This document shows positions 1-7,800 of a DNA stretch of 61,565 nt, piece after piece. The notes beneath the pieces are model-generated. The model was not told where the DNA came from. It was given only the letters and a program-made list of their open reading frames with translations, and made no database searches. Position 1 is the stretch's first letter. Every line of letters begins with the position of its first letter. This DNA is from Candidatus Caccoplasma merdipullorum. GTDB lineage: Bacteria > Bacteroidota > Bacteroidia > Bacteroidales > G3-4614. The translations under genes were made by a program, and so were the position numbers. The DNA lies in NCBI GenBank assembly GCA_017694415.1, contig JADIMW010000068.1, positions 1 to 61,565 on the forward strand, written 5' to 3'.

Positions 1-1003
1 GTTCGTCTATCTGTTTGCGGGAATATGCCGCACACCCTTCGGCAACTATTCCGCCTACATATTCGGCCGAATCGAATACCGCAAAGTTCTTCCCTTCGGT
101 AAGGGGCTTTATCTCTACAAAACGCATCCCGAATCGGATGTCGGGCTTGTCGCTCCCGTAATATTTCATCGCATCGTGCCATGTCATGCGCGGGAATTCT
201 CCGTCGAACTCTATCCCTTTTATCTCTTTGAATACATGTTTTACCATGCCTTCGAATATGGAGAGTACGTCCTCCTGCTCGACAAACGACATTTCGCAAT
301 CTATTTGAGTAAATTCGGGCTGACGGTCGGCACGCAGATCTTCGTCGCGGAAACACTTGGCTATTTGGAAGTAACGGTCGAAACCGGATACCATAAGCAA
401 CTGTTTGAATGTTTGGGGCGACTGCGGAAGGGCGTAAAATTCGCCGGGGTTCATTCGCGACGGTACGACAAAGTCGCGGGCTCCTTCGGGCGTGGATTTT
501 ATCAGTATGGGGGTCTCGATCTCCAAGAAATTCTGCGAGTCGAGGTATCGCCTTACTTCAAATGCGAGTTTGTGCCGCAATTCAAGATTTTTGCGTACGC
601 AGTCGCGACGCAGGTCGAGGTACCGATACTGCATGCGGAGGTCGTCTCCTCCGTCGCTTTCGTCTTCGATTGTAAAAGGCGGGGTATCGGATGTGCTTAG
701 TATATTCAGACTGTTTACTTCTATCTCTATATCGCCGGTAGGGATATTGCGGTTTTTATTATATCGTTCTTTTACCGTTCCCGTTACCTGTATTACATAT
801 TCGCGTCCCAATTTATTGGCGGCATCGCAAAGGGCTGCATCCACATCGTTGTTGAACACCAACTGCGTTATTCCGTAACGGTCGCGTAAATCGACAAACG
901 TCATCCCCCCCATTTTGCGGATACGCTGTACCCATCCTGCCAATATTGCACTGCTGTTTACATCGGCCATACGCAACTGGCCGCAAGTTACACTTCTATA
1001 CAT
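1..1003 (-). CDS. aspS: Aspartyl-tRNA synthetase, N-terminal part (runs off the window)
   Basis: Read on the minus strand from an ATG at 1003, the protein begins [10 protein letters not shown] and stays open to the window edge (334 codons of the roughly 585 usual for the bacterial enzyme). The N-terminal anticodon-binding OB fold is visible ([20 protein letters not shown]). It is followed by class II catalytic-domain segments such as [20 protein letters not shown] and [11 protein letters not shown]. It charges tRNA-Asp in the cytoplasm. It is missing from the ORF track only because its 3' end lies outside the window. A consensus promoter lies 50-80 nt upstream, and the tRNA-Pro is divergent from it. 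Family identity is certain from these motifs. Confidence 0.97.
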   Translation of the reverse strand, partial: MYRSVTCGQLRMADVNSSAILAGWVQRIRKMGGMTFVDLRDRYGITQLVFNNDVDAALCDAANKLGREYVIQVTGTVKERYNKNRNIPTGDIEIEVNSLNILSTSDTPPFTIEDESDGGDDLRMQYRYLDLRRDCVRKNLELRHKLAFEVRRYLDSQNFLEIETPILIKSTPEGARDFVVPSRMNPGEFYALPQSPQTFKQLLMVSGFDRYFQIAKCFRDEDLRADRQPEFTQIDCEMSFVEQEDVLSIFEGMVKHVFKEIKGIEFDGEFPRMTWHDAMKYYGSDKPDIRFGMRFVEIKPLTEGKNFAVFDSAEYVGGIVAEGCAAYSRKQIDE

Positions 1004-1050
1004 AATATAAATATTTCTTGCCGTATTGCTTACTGCATATTTAAGGCATA

Positions 1051-1081
1051 CAAAAGTACTATAAAAACAGGTTATTTCAAA
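1051..1081 (-). promoter_or_regulatory. Bacteroidota-type promoter of aspS
   Basis: On the minus strand, TTTG (1081-1078) is separated by 19 nt from TACTTTTG (1058-1051). This matches the TTTG-N19-TAnnTTTG sigma-ABfr consensus. It would start transcription about 40 nt upstream of the aspS ATG. Confidence 0.7.
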
Positions 1082-1099
1082 CTTACCGGACAATTAATA

Positions 1100-1129
1100 T
1101 TGTAATAAAAATAAATATGATTATCTTTG
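1100..1129 (+). promoter_or_regulatory. Promoter of tRNA-Pro
   Basis: TTG (1100-1102), 19 nt, then TATCTTTG (1122-1129) fits the Bacteroidota -33/-7 consensus. Transcription would begin roughly 15-20 nt before the mature tRNA at 1154. It is back-to-back with the aspS promoter. Confidence 0.7.
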
Positions 1130-1153
1130 CAGGCGTTTTTAAATATGACGGAA

Positions 1154-1227
1154 CGGGGCGTAGCGCAGTCCGGTAGCGCGCCTGCTTTGGGAGCAGGTGG
1201 TCGCAGGTTCGAATCCTGTCGCCCCGA
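1154..1227 (+). tRNA. tRNA-Pro, anticodon TGG
   Basis: A full cloverleaf can be drawn. The acceptor is CGGGGCG/CGCCCCG with discriminator A, the D arm is GCGC...GCGC, the anticodon stem is CCTGC/GCAGG around TTTGGGA (anticodon TGG), and the T arm is GCAGG-TTCGAAT-CCTGT with one G-T pair. The 3' CCA is not encoded. A promoter lies just upstream and a strong hairpin just downstream. tRNA genes are common integration targets, and the accessory region begins right after this one. Confidence 0.97.
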
Positions 1228-1240
1228 CAAAAGCAATAAA

Positions 1241-1276
1241 CACCGATTATCAAATATATGGGTTTGATAATCGGTG
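1241..1276 (+). terminator. Terminator hairpin after tRNA-Pro
   Basis: A 14-bp perfect stem, CACCGATTATCAAA / TTTGATAATCGGTG, has an 8-nt loop and is followed by CTTATTTTA. It lies 13 nt after the tRNA. The A-rich left flank means it could also stop transcription arriving from the minus strand. Confidence 0.8.
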
Positions 1277-1448
1277 CTTATTTTATGCAATTTTCAGCCG
1301 TTCCAAAAAAGGGAAAAAGGGCGCACGTCATACTGCAAATTGCGCAGTTTTGGCACGTTCCAGTTAAATTTGTTTGCGGATTGTTTGTTGCATGATTCTA
1401 ATGCCTCAAAGATTATATCGGATTACTTTTTTACACGGCTTCTTCTTA

Positions 1449-1646
1449 CTAAAGCTGCGCTCTCCAGAAACGTAGTATTTCGCTGCCGAGATAAAATCTT
1501 CGTGCTGATTCTCTGCGGAAGCCACATTTTATATAGCCCGCGTTCGTATATCGCCGTAATGTACTTCGGTTAATACCTAAGATCGCCGATGCCTCGCCTA
1601 TGGAATATCGTCCCGTCAGGCTTACTTGTGGTTCTATTGCCGTCAT
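1449..1646 (-). CDS. Small helix-turn-helix (excisionase-like) protein
   Basis: A 65-residue protein with one MerR/excisionase-type winged HTH (PF12728-like). YSIGEASAILGINRSTLRRY is the helix-turn-helix, and KCGFRRESARRFYLGSEILRFW is the wing and following helix. This class usually acts as a recombination directionality factor or a small DNA-binding regulator in Bacteroidales mobile elements. Its position 220 bp from tRNA-Pro, with no integrase in sight, suggests a leftover of an integrated element. Whether it binds DNA today is unknown. The call rests on the HTH pattern and short length. Confidence 0.7.
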   Translation of the reverse strand: MTAIEPQVSLTGRYSIGEASAILGINRSTLRRYTNAGYIKCGFRRESARRFYLGSEILRFWRAQL

Positions 1647-1985
1647 TATGCTATGCGTTTAATTGTTATCTCGTTGTAGGTGGATGATACAGCGTATCGT
1701 TTGCCGGTATCGCCTGTTATGCAAAATGTCATGAAATATGGCAGACGTTGGGGGAAGCCATAGTGTCTGTCGAACTTGCAAATTGTTTATTTCAACTCGC
1801 ACATTTATTTTGCTCATATTTTTCAATTATATCTGTAGAATATAGGGTGCAACACGATATAGTTTAAACTTAATGACTAACATCAGCATATAGGTTACGG
1901 TTCAGTTTTCATAGTTAAAAATTTTATTTCGTCTGTATATTCTATCCCCTTTCACATATATGTGTAGTGTGTATCGAACTTTGCA
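1647..1985. other. AT-rich intergenic stretch without a recognisable gene
   Basis: No ORF with coding character is seen. The sequence around 1838-1853 (CTGTAGAATATAGGGTGC) resembles the TGTAGAATATAGGATGC stretch at about 2185 and 4815. It is therefore probably a further decayed piece of the repeats described below. Confidence 0.4.
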
Positions 1986-2040
1986 TTCGGCAAAATGGAC
2001 TTGAAAAAGTTTATTTTTTCTTTCAACTTTCACTATATTT

Positions 2041-2510
2041 GCAATGGAATCCAAATCCAAATAGGCCACCTCAGCGAGATTCGTTCGCTGTTGGTCTATG
2101 TCGGTTTGGATTTTTTCTTTGTCAGCATATTACTGCGTTTTTCCTGTTTCAGAATTTGGATTCTCAAAGTTTTTGCTTATATTTGTAGAATATAGGATGC
2201 GGCTCGGCATAATCAAATTTGAAAACTCTGTTTTCATTTGTTTCTGCTCTCGCCTTTCGCTATATTTGCAACGGAATCCAAATCCAAATAGGCCACCTCA
2301 GCGAGATTGGTTCGCTGTTGGTCTATGTCGGTTTGGATTTTTTCTTTGTCAGCATATTACTGCGTTTTTTCAGCTTCGGGATTCTCAAAGTTTTTTATTA
2401 TATTTGCGACATACTCCAAGTCGAGATATTCAACCTCAGCGAGAGTCTTTTGCTGTTTGTTTATCAAACCTTGGAGTTTTTCTTTGTCGGCATAGAGTAG
2501 TTCATATTTG
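2041..2510 (-). repeat. Degenerate tandem copies of a polyvalent-protein C-terminal coding segment
   Basis: Three head-to-tail copies begin near 2041, 2269 and 2406 (spacings 228 and 137 bp). Read on the minus strand, each encodes variants of YADKEKIQ..I..QR..LAEV.YLDLDS, the same peptide that ends the large ORF at 4860. The copies at 2041 and 2269 are almost identical in DNA (GGAATCCAAATCCAAATAGG shared). Stops such as CAGTAA within the copies show they no longer form one protein. This looks like a decayed tail produced by repeated recombination. Confidence 0.8.
2151..2270. repeat. Direct repeat, copy 1 (partner at 4781-4894)
   Basis: The stretch from GAATTTGGATTCTCAAAG through GGATGCGGCTCGGCATAATC to CTCGCCTTTCGCTATATTTG recurs almost base for base at 4781-4894. 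The high identity over about 115 bp, 2.6 kb apart in the same orientation, means a recent duplication. Recombination between the copies could delete the intervening ORF at 2537-4738. Confidence 0.85.
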
Positions 2511-2529
2511 AGCACCACTCCTTTGGAGA

Positions 2530-2760
2530 TTATTTACTATCTTTGATGTTGAAAGTTCTGTTCAAATCCGAAATATGCGTCGTTTTTGTATGATTTGCGT
2601 CGGTGAGAATAGGACTTTTTATTTTCCAGATTGTTAATGCGGCCATTCTTTCTGCCGTCCGCTTTTTGACTGTCTCGAATACGTTCGGGAAAAAACTTTT
2701 GCCAAATATTTCTTCCAATTCGGCCCGGTCTTTCGCAAGTGTTTCGGGAGATACCGGCTT
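2530..2760 (-). pseudogene. Out-of-frame polyvalent-protein fragment (LPD-type helix)
   Basis: The frame that ends at 2530 encodes PETLAKDRAELEEIFGKSFF and TVKKRTAERMA. This resembles the segment EREKIDRIFGKEYLDNVAKA found before the HEAVAH motif in the large ORF. It follows directly after the ART fragment but in a different frame, so it is not joined to it in translation. It is best read as a piece of an ancestral gene left by an illegitimate join. Confidence 0.6.
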
Positions 2761-4738
2761 TATTCCTGTCAAATGAGAGAAAGGACTCATTTGTTCCATG
2801 GTAAACCACCCTCGGCTCGCCGTTCTCGTCCACCACTTTCGACGCATCAGCTTGCAGGATTGAAACTAAACGCCTATCTTTGTACTCGGCAGAAGACGGT
2901 ACAGGTGCGCCCCCCGTTGATGTAAAGCCATTGGCAATCTCATAGAGATTGCCTTTTTCTATTTCAGTAAGGCTATGGTCATAATACCTCTTGCCTTGCT
3001 TTACCCCAATTGTTACTTTGACTGTGTAATCGACACCACCTATTTTCAGTCCACACACATAGTATCGGTAGCTGTCATACTTGCCGTTACCTTTCTCATT
3101 AGGGAGTTCATCTATAAATATGGCGTTCTCTATGAGCTGTGGCGTAACCGCAAGCGATTTCAGGTGTGCTTCGTTATCCATGCGGGAACGGATGTCTTCT
3201 GTGTTTTTTTCGGTTTCCGGGTTTGGATTCTCAAAGTTTTTTATTATATTTGATGCAGTTTTAAGTTCTTGAGAGGTTATTTCCTGCTGAACATTGGGTG
3301 ATGCTGAGGAGAACCACTCAAGAGCTTTCTTTTTATCAACCCACTGTAAACTATTGTTCTCATTTATGGGGCGAATTATGTTCTCTATACGCCGACCATG
3401 AACGGTAGTTACATCGTTGACCTCAATATAACGTCCTCCATCTTGTATTTCCGATGATAAATCAAACGCAACAAACACATTTCTTCCAATCTTGTCTTTC
3501 ATTTCTGACAGGATCGACAGCGATTTGTCATCCTTTTTAAACACGAATATAGGCTCTGAAATTTTTTGCGGCATATTGATTATTGAAGAAACTTCTACAT
3601 TGTGTTTTTTGTTTGCGCCCTTATTTACAACTCTTTGTCGCATCACTATCGGCAAATTTGGCAAGAATATGCTCATAACTCCATTTGGTAGGCCAAGGTG
3701 AAACATCTCGTTTTTACTCATTTTTCCTTGCTGATAACGTTCCAACTCCTCGTTAAATCGCCTATTGACCTCTTCGAGGTCGTTATCCATGCGGAAGCGT
3801 ATGTCTGCATTCTCCGACGAAAACGAGCCTGTGTTGTCCGTAGCAGACTTGATTATATTACCTAAATTTTCTACTAACCCCAATTTCGTAGCTGGAGTTA
3901 AAAGTATTTCTCCGTCAGCACCTCTATTTCCAGAATATACACCAACAACAATATTATAAGGCTGTTCTCCATAGAACAATTCGTAGTATTTGTCAATATT
4001 TGTATTTAGTTCAGATACTCTACCTACTACAGAAATACCCTGTTCAAATATCTGGTCTCTATAATTATAAGACCTTCCCCTTTCGTTTATGTCGCCATAT
4101 CTATATGCAACAACAATAGAAGGTATTATTCCTTTTCTAATTGAATTTATAAGTATTTCAATATAATCTTTTTGAGAAACTATACTTTCAAGTAAGTTGT
4201 ATGCTTTTTCTTCTTGATAGAATATAGATTCATTATCCCATTCCATCCCAGTTTCATTCTCAATTTCTGAAATCTTATTTACATAATTATTAGCCTTATT
4301 TATTGAAATATCAAGTCTTGTTATGGGATTTCTTTCTTTTATGTTTAAGTATAATCCATCTATCACCCTCGGCTCGCCGTTCTCATCCACAACTTTTGAT
4401 GAATTTGTTTGCAGAAGAGAAAGCAAACGCTTATCTTTGACAGCAGAAACAGCATCTTCCTTGTTGGCAAACCCCGTATTTATGGGGTCAATACTTTCAA
4501 GGAGGCTGTTTTTTTCTATCTCGGTCAGTGCATGGTCGTAATATGCTTCACCGTCTTTCACGCCAACAACCAGCTTGGCGGTATAGTCCACACTGCCCAT
4601 GCGCAATCCCAACACGTAGTAGCGGTAGCTGTCGAAGCCCGTCTTTTCCTTGGTGTTGGCCTCTTCGGTGATGAACACGGCATTTCCTATCATTTGCGGG
4701 ATGTAGGCCGCAGATTTGAGGTGCGCTTCGCTATCCAT
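2537..4738 (-). CDS. Polyvalent-protein ORF: LPD, unassigned domain, MuF-C-like, LPD, truncated ART
   Basis: This is a 733-residue mosaic. Residues 1-105 are an LPD-like domain (DSYRYYVLGLRMG) ending in KVVDENGEPRV. About 135-305 is a domain I do not recognise (SIVVAYRYGDINERG, GADGEILLTPATKLG). About 350-475 is MuF-C-like (PNLPIVMRQRVVNKG, KISEPIFVF). About 510-640 is a second LPD copy, again ending KVVDENGEPR and then VVYHGTNESFLSFD, the start of a polyvalent-type ADP-ribosyltransferase. The ART is cut after about 30 residues and the ORF ends in about 65 residues of shifted-frame sequence. There is no good start: the ATG lies inside the motif DIRFRMDS, and an in-frame precursor upstream is lost by an extra base near 4790. 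Most likely it is a fragment of a larger ancestral gene. Confidence 0.7.
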   Translation of the reverse strand: MDSEAHLKSAAYIPQMIGNAVFITEEANTKEKTGFDSYRYYVLGLRMGSVDYTAKLVVGVKDGEAYYDHALTEIEKNSLLESIDPINTGFANKEDAVSAVKDKRLLSLLQTNSSKVVDENGEPRVIDGLYLNIKERNPITRLDISINKANNYVNKISEIENETGMEWDNESIFYQEEKAYNLLESIVSQKDYIEILINSIRKGIIPSIVVAYRYGDINERGRSYNYRDQIFEQGISVVGRVSELNTNIDKYYELFYGEQPYNIVVGVYSGNRGADGEILLTPATKLGLVENLGNIIKSATDNTGSFSSENADIRFRMDNDLEEVNRRFNEELERYQQGKMSKNEMFHLGLPNGVMSIFLPNLPIVMRQRVVNKGANKKHNVEVSSIINMPQKISEPIFVFKKDDKSLSILSEMKDKIGRNVFVAFDLSSEIQDGGRYIEVNDVTTVHGRRIENIIRPINENNSLQWVDKKKALEWFSSASPNVQQEITSQELKTASNIIKNFENPNPETEKNTEDIRSRMDNEAHLKSLAVTPQLIENAIFIDELPNEKGNGKYDSYRYYVCGLKIGGVDYTVKVTIGVKQGKRYYDHSLTEIEKGNLYEIANGFTSTGGAPVPSSAEYKDRRLVSILQADASKVVDENGEPRVVYHGTNESFLSFDRNKAGISRNTCERPGRIGRNIWQKFFPERIRDSQKADGRKNGRINNLENKKSYSHRRKSYKNDAYFGFEQNFQHQR
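3830..4345 (-). other. Unassigned domain within the polyvalent ORF
   Basis: Residues roughly 135-305 of the 2537-4738 ORF have a clear alpha/beta pattern with conserved-looking stretches (GIIPSIVVAYRYGD, DQIFEQGISVVGRV, YNIVVGVYSG, GADGEILLTPATKL). They sit where the sister module carries the ART domain, directly after KVVDENGEPRV. By position it may be an alternative effector. I cannot assign it to a named family. Confidence 0.45.
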
Positions 4739-4780
4739 GCGGAAACGGATGTCTTCTGTGTTTTTTTCGGTTTCAAAATT

Positions 4781-4894
4781 TGGATTCTCAAAAGTTTTTG
4801 CTTATATATTGTAGAATATAGGATGCGGCTCGGCATAATCAAATTTGAAAACTCTGTTTTCATTTGTTTCTGCTCTCGCCTTTCGCTATATTTG
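4781..4894. repeat. Direct repeat, copy 2 (partner at 2151-2270)
   Basis: Near-identical to 2151-2270. In this copy the run in TTCTCAAAAG (4790-4793) has four A where the copies near 2165 and 3235 have three. The change shifts the minus-strand frame of the KNFENPN linker. The repeat covers the stop region of the large ORF at 4860. Confidence 0.85.
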
Positions 4895-7800
4895 CAATGG
4901 AATCCAAGTCAAGATATTCAACCTCAGCGAGAGTCTTTCGCTGTTTGTTTATCAACTCTTGGATTTTTTCTTTGTCGGCATACAATAATTTATCTTGGTT
5001 AATCCAGTTCAACCATTCTGCATTATTCTTTGGAAATATACCTCGTATATCGGAAACTATTAACTCTTTACGTTTTTGATTAAAATGTACTCCAACAAGA
5101 TAATTTTTTCCGTTTTGTTCTATTCCCAATATTAGATTTTGAGATTTTTGAGGATTTCCATACTTAAATATGGCAATAGGTTTTTGTATTGTATAAATAA
5201 GGTTTCTTAAATCCGAAATATTAAACGGGTGTTTTGCTGCTTCCGAATGTTCTTTTAGCATCTTTGAGGACATTTCTATCGGCAGGTCGGGAATGCCTGT
5301 ACTGCGCAATATTTTTCCCGGCCGTCCCAACTTGTATATGTGCCCTTGTGGCAGGGTTCCGCTTATCTGCTGCTCCAACTCCTCGTTGAATCTTCTATTG
5401 ACCTCTTCGAGGTCGTTATCCATGCGGAAACGGATGTCGATCTCGCGTGAGGCATCGAGTACTTTTTTCCATTTTTCGTAGGATTTTGTTTCTTTTTCTA
5501 TTACCTTTGCAAGCGGAAGGGCATCCTCTCTTGAAGATGTGAGGCCTCCCAGATCATTAGAACGGCTTAATGCGTCAGCATTGAGCCGTTCTACGTTTGT
5601 AACCTCGTAGGAGTATTGTTTATTACCCTCTACTGCAGACCTGCTTTCTTTCATTGTGGTTTTAACTCTATACACAATGCCGTCTATTTTAATAGCACCA
5701 TAAAAACGATGAATTAATGTATTGGCATTATAACCGTTCTCTGGTCTGCGTTCTTCATCTGTTCCTTTCTTGTAATCAGGATGTTCTTCTACTTCTATGC
5801 TATTGGCGATAACCTCGTCTAATCGGTTAAGAACTGCAATATGTATGCCTATATTGGTGCTTTTATCTGTTGCTTTTTTGCTAACAGACTTTTCTATACT
5901 TTCTCCACTAATAGTATAGTCAAACGCTGTTCCATAGTTGTCATAATACAAAGTCTTGCCTTGATATTTCTTTCTTGCATCTTCTTCGGCTTGTTTTATG
6001 GCCTCTACGACAGAACCTTTATACTTGTGTTTTGGTATGTTTATCACTTTTAGATTTTCTTCGGCAAGGTTAGGCATTACTGTGCCTTTGTTTTCTACGG
6101 CCCTGTTTACTCTTTCCGAAAATGTTTTGTTGTTGTCGCCGAGCCGGTACAACGATTCGGCCTCGGATTTTATGTGTGTTTCCTCGGCGGCTTTGCGTAA
6201 CCTGGCCAGCAGTGCGCTATTGTCTAACACCTTAACGGCATCGGCTTCCTGCATGTTTTTGTAAGATTGAGCCAGCAGGTGGCGTATGTCGGCATCGTTT
6301 ATGTCGAGGTCTATGCCGATACTGCGCAGAAACTCCCTTATTGCCGATATTATCCGCTGCGGGATGCTCTGCCGTACTCCTCCCTCGGCAAGGCGGGCCA
6401 TATATTCGTCCGCTATTATGCGACGCAGTTCTGCCTCTGCGGTATTCGGATATATCTTTTTGTATGTATCTTCATATGCTTTCTGCCGTTTTTTCGGCAT
6501 GGACCGGTAAACGGCATCGCAGAGTGCCCCGAAAGATTCCTCCCCGAGCAGGGCCCGCAACCCTTTGTGTGCAACTGCCTCGTGCAGGATTGTGGCTTTT
6601 ACGTCCTCCGCCGTTGAATGCATGGAGAGGTTTATGTATACTTTTCCGTTGCCGGGTGTATACCAGCCTTTTGCCCGCATGCGCCGAATGGCTTCCTGCG
6701 GGGTCTTGCCTTGCAGGTCCTCTTCGGGTATGTCTTTCAGGTCGGAGACAAGCACAATGTCCGGAGAGGCGGCAAGTTCTGACCGCAGCTCTCTTGCTGC
6801 CTTGCTTACCACGGCCTTTCTCTCTGCCTTTCGCTTTTCTACTGCCTTGGCTACGTTGTCGAGATACTCCTTGCCGAATATCCTGTCTATCTTCTCCCGC
6901 TCCTTTGCCCGGATTTCGGCAAGTTCTTCTTCCGTCATGTCGATAATATCCCTGCTCCCTGCTTCCTCTCCTGTACGATGCACGGGCGGCTCTTGTACGT
7001 TTGAGGATTCTTTGCTATATTTGACTGTTAAATTAGGAGCAGGGCTGTTTGGGGAACTCACCTCATAGGAATTCCGCTTTGACGGTAGATACAGTTCTGC
7101 TCCGTTTCTTATCTTATTTAAAAGATTATTATTCGTTTTTATGTGGACAGAACTGATATAGTTTTCTAATTCTCCGTCTTTATTTACCACTGTTACATTA
7201 TAAGTCTCTGTTCCATCGTACTTTTTGTACAGTTTTACGTACAAGCGAGAAGCATCGGTGTCTTTTATAACAAAGTCGGGATTTTCCAATGTAGCCCGTA
7301 TTGTTCCCGATACATTTTTTCTACTGTTCTTTATTATCTTGTTGTACGTCTCGCGTCTTATCTGAACAAATTCCCCTAATATGGTTCTGACAGGTGAACG
7401 ATATTCTACAATGAATTCCGATATATTTTCTATTTTTGGGGGCAAAGTTTCTTCTGTGCCTTTATTTAATATTTTCCGAAGCACTTTTTCAGCTTCTTTG
7501 CCCGACAACCATTGTCTGTCTTTTTCCGGTATATGTTCTTTTAATTGTTTGTCCGAATACTCCAAAAAAGCATCTCTGTACAATGCAATGTTGCCTGTCT
7601 CTTCATCGACACGTTCCTGTATAACATCAAAAAGATTATCCAAATCTTTTCCGAAAGTTTCCAATTCTTCCTTTGTCGGATATACAAAACCTCTCAATGC
7701 TTGAGGTGTTTTTTTAAACTCCTCGTATGTCATAAGTCCTTTCTGTTCTTTTCCTTTGTGCAGGTTAAATTCGGAGTCAAAAAGTTGATATATTTCGTAT

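Noticed and set aside
176-700. 174-codon plus-strand ORF at the left end
   Set aside because: Antisense to aspS, whose minus-strand reading has clear class II synthetase motifs.
2041-2510. Possible CRISPR array
   Set aside because: Only three copies with 228- and 137-bp spacing, coding-derived repeats and no short regular spacers.
1967-2511. Overlapping plus-strand ORFs (66-137 aa) in the repeat region
   Set aside because: They are antisense to the minus-strand YLDLDS-type repeat copies; the repeats explain why these ORFs resemble each other.
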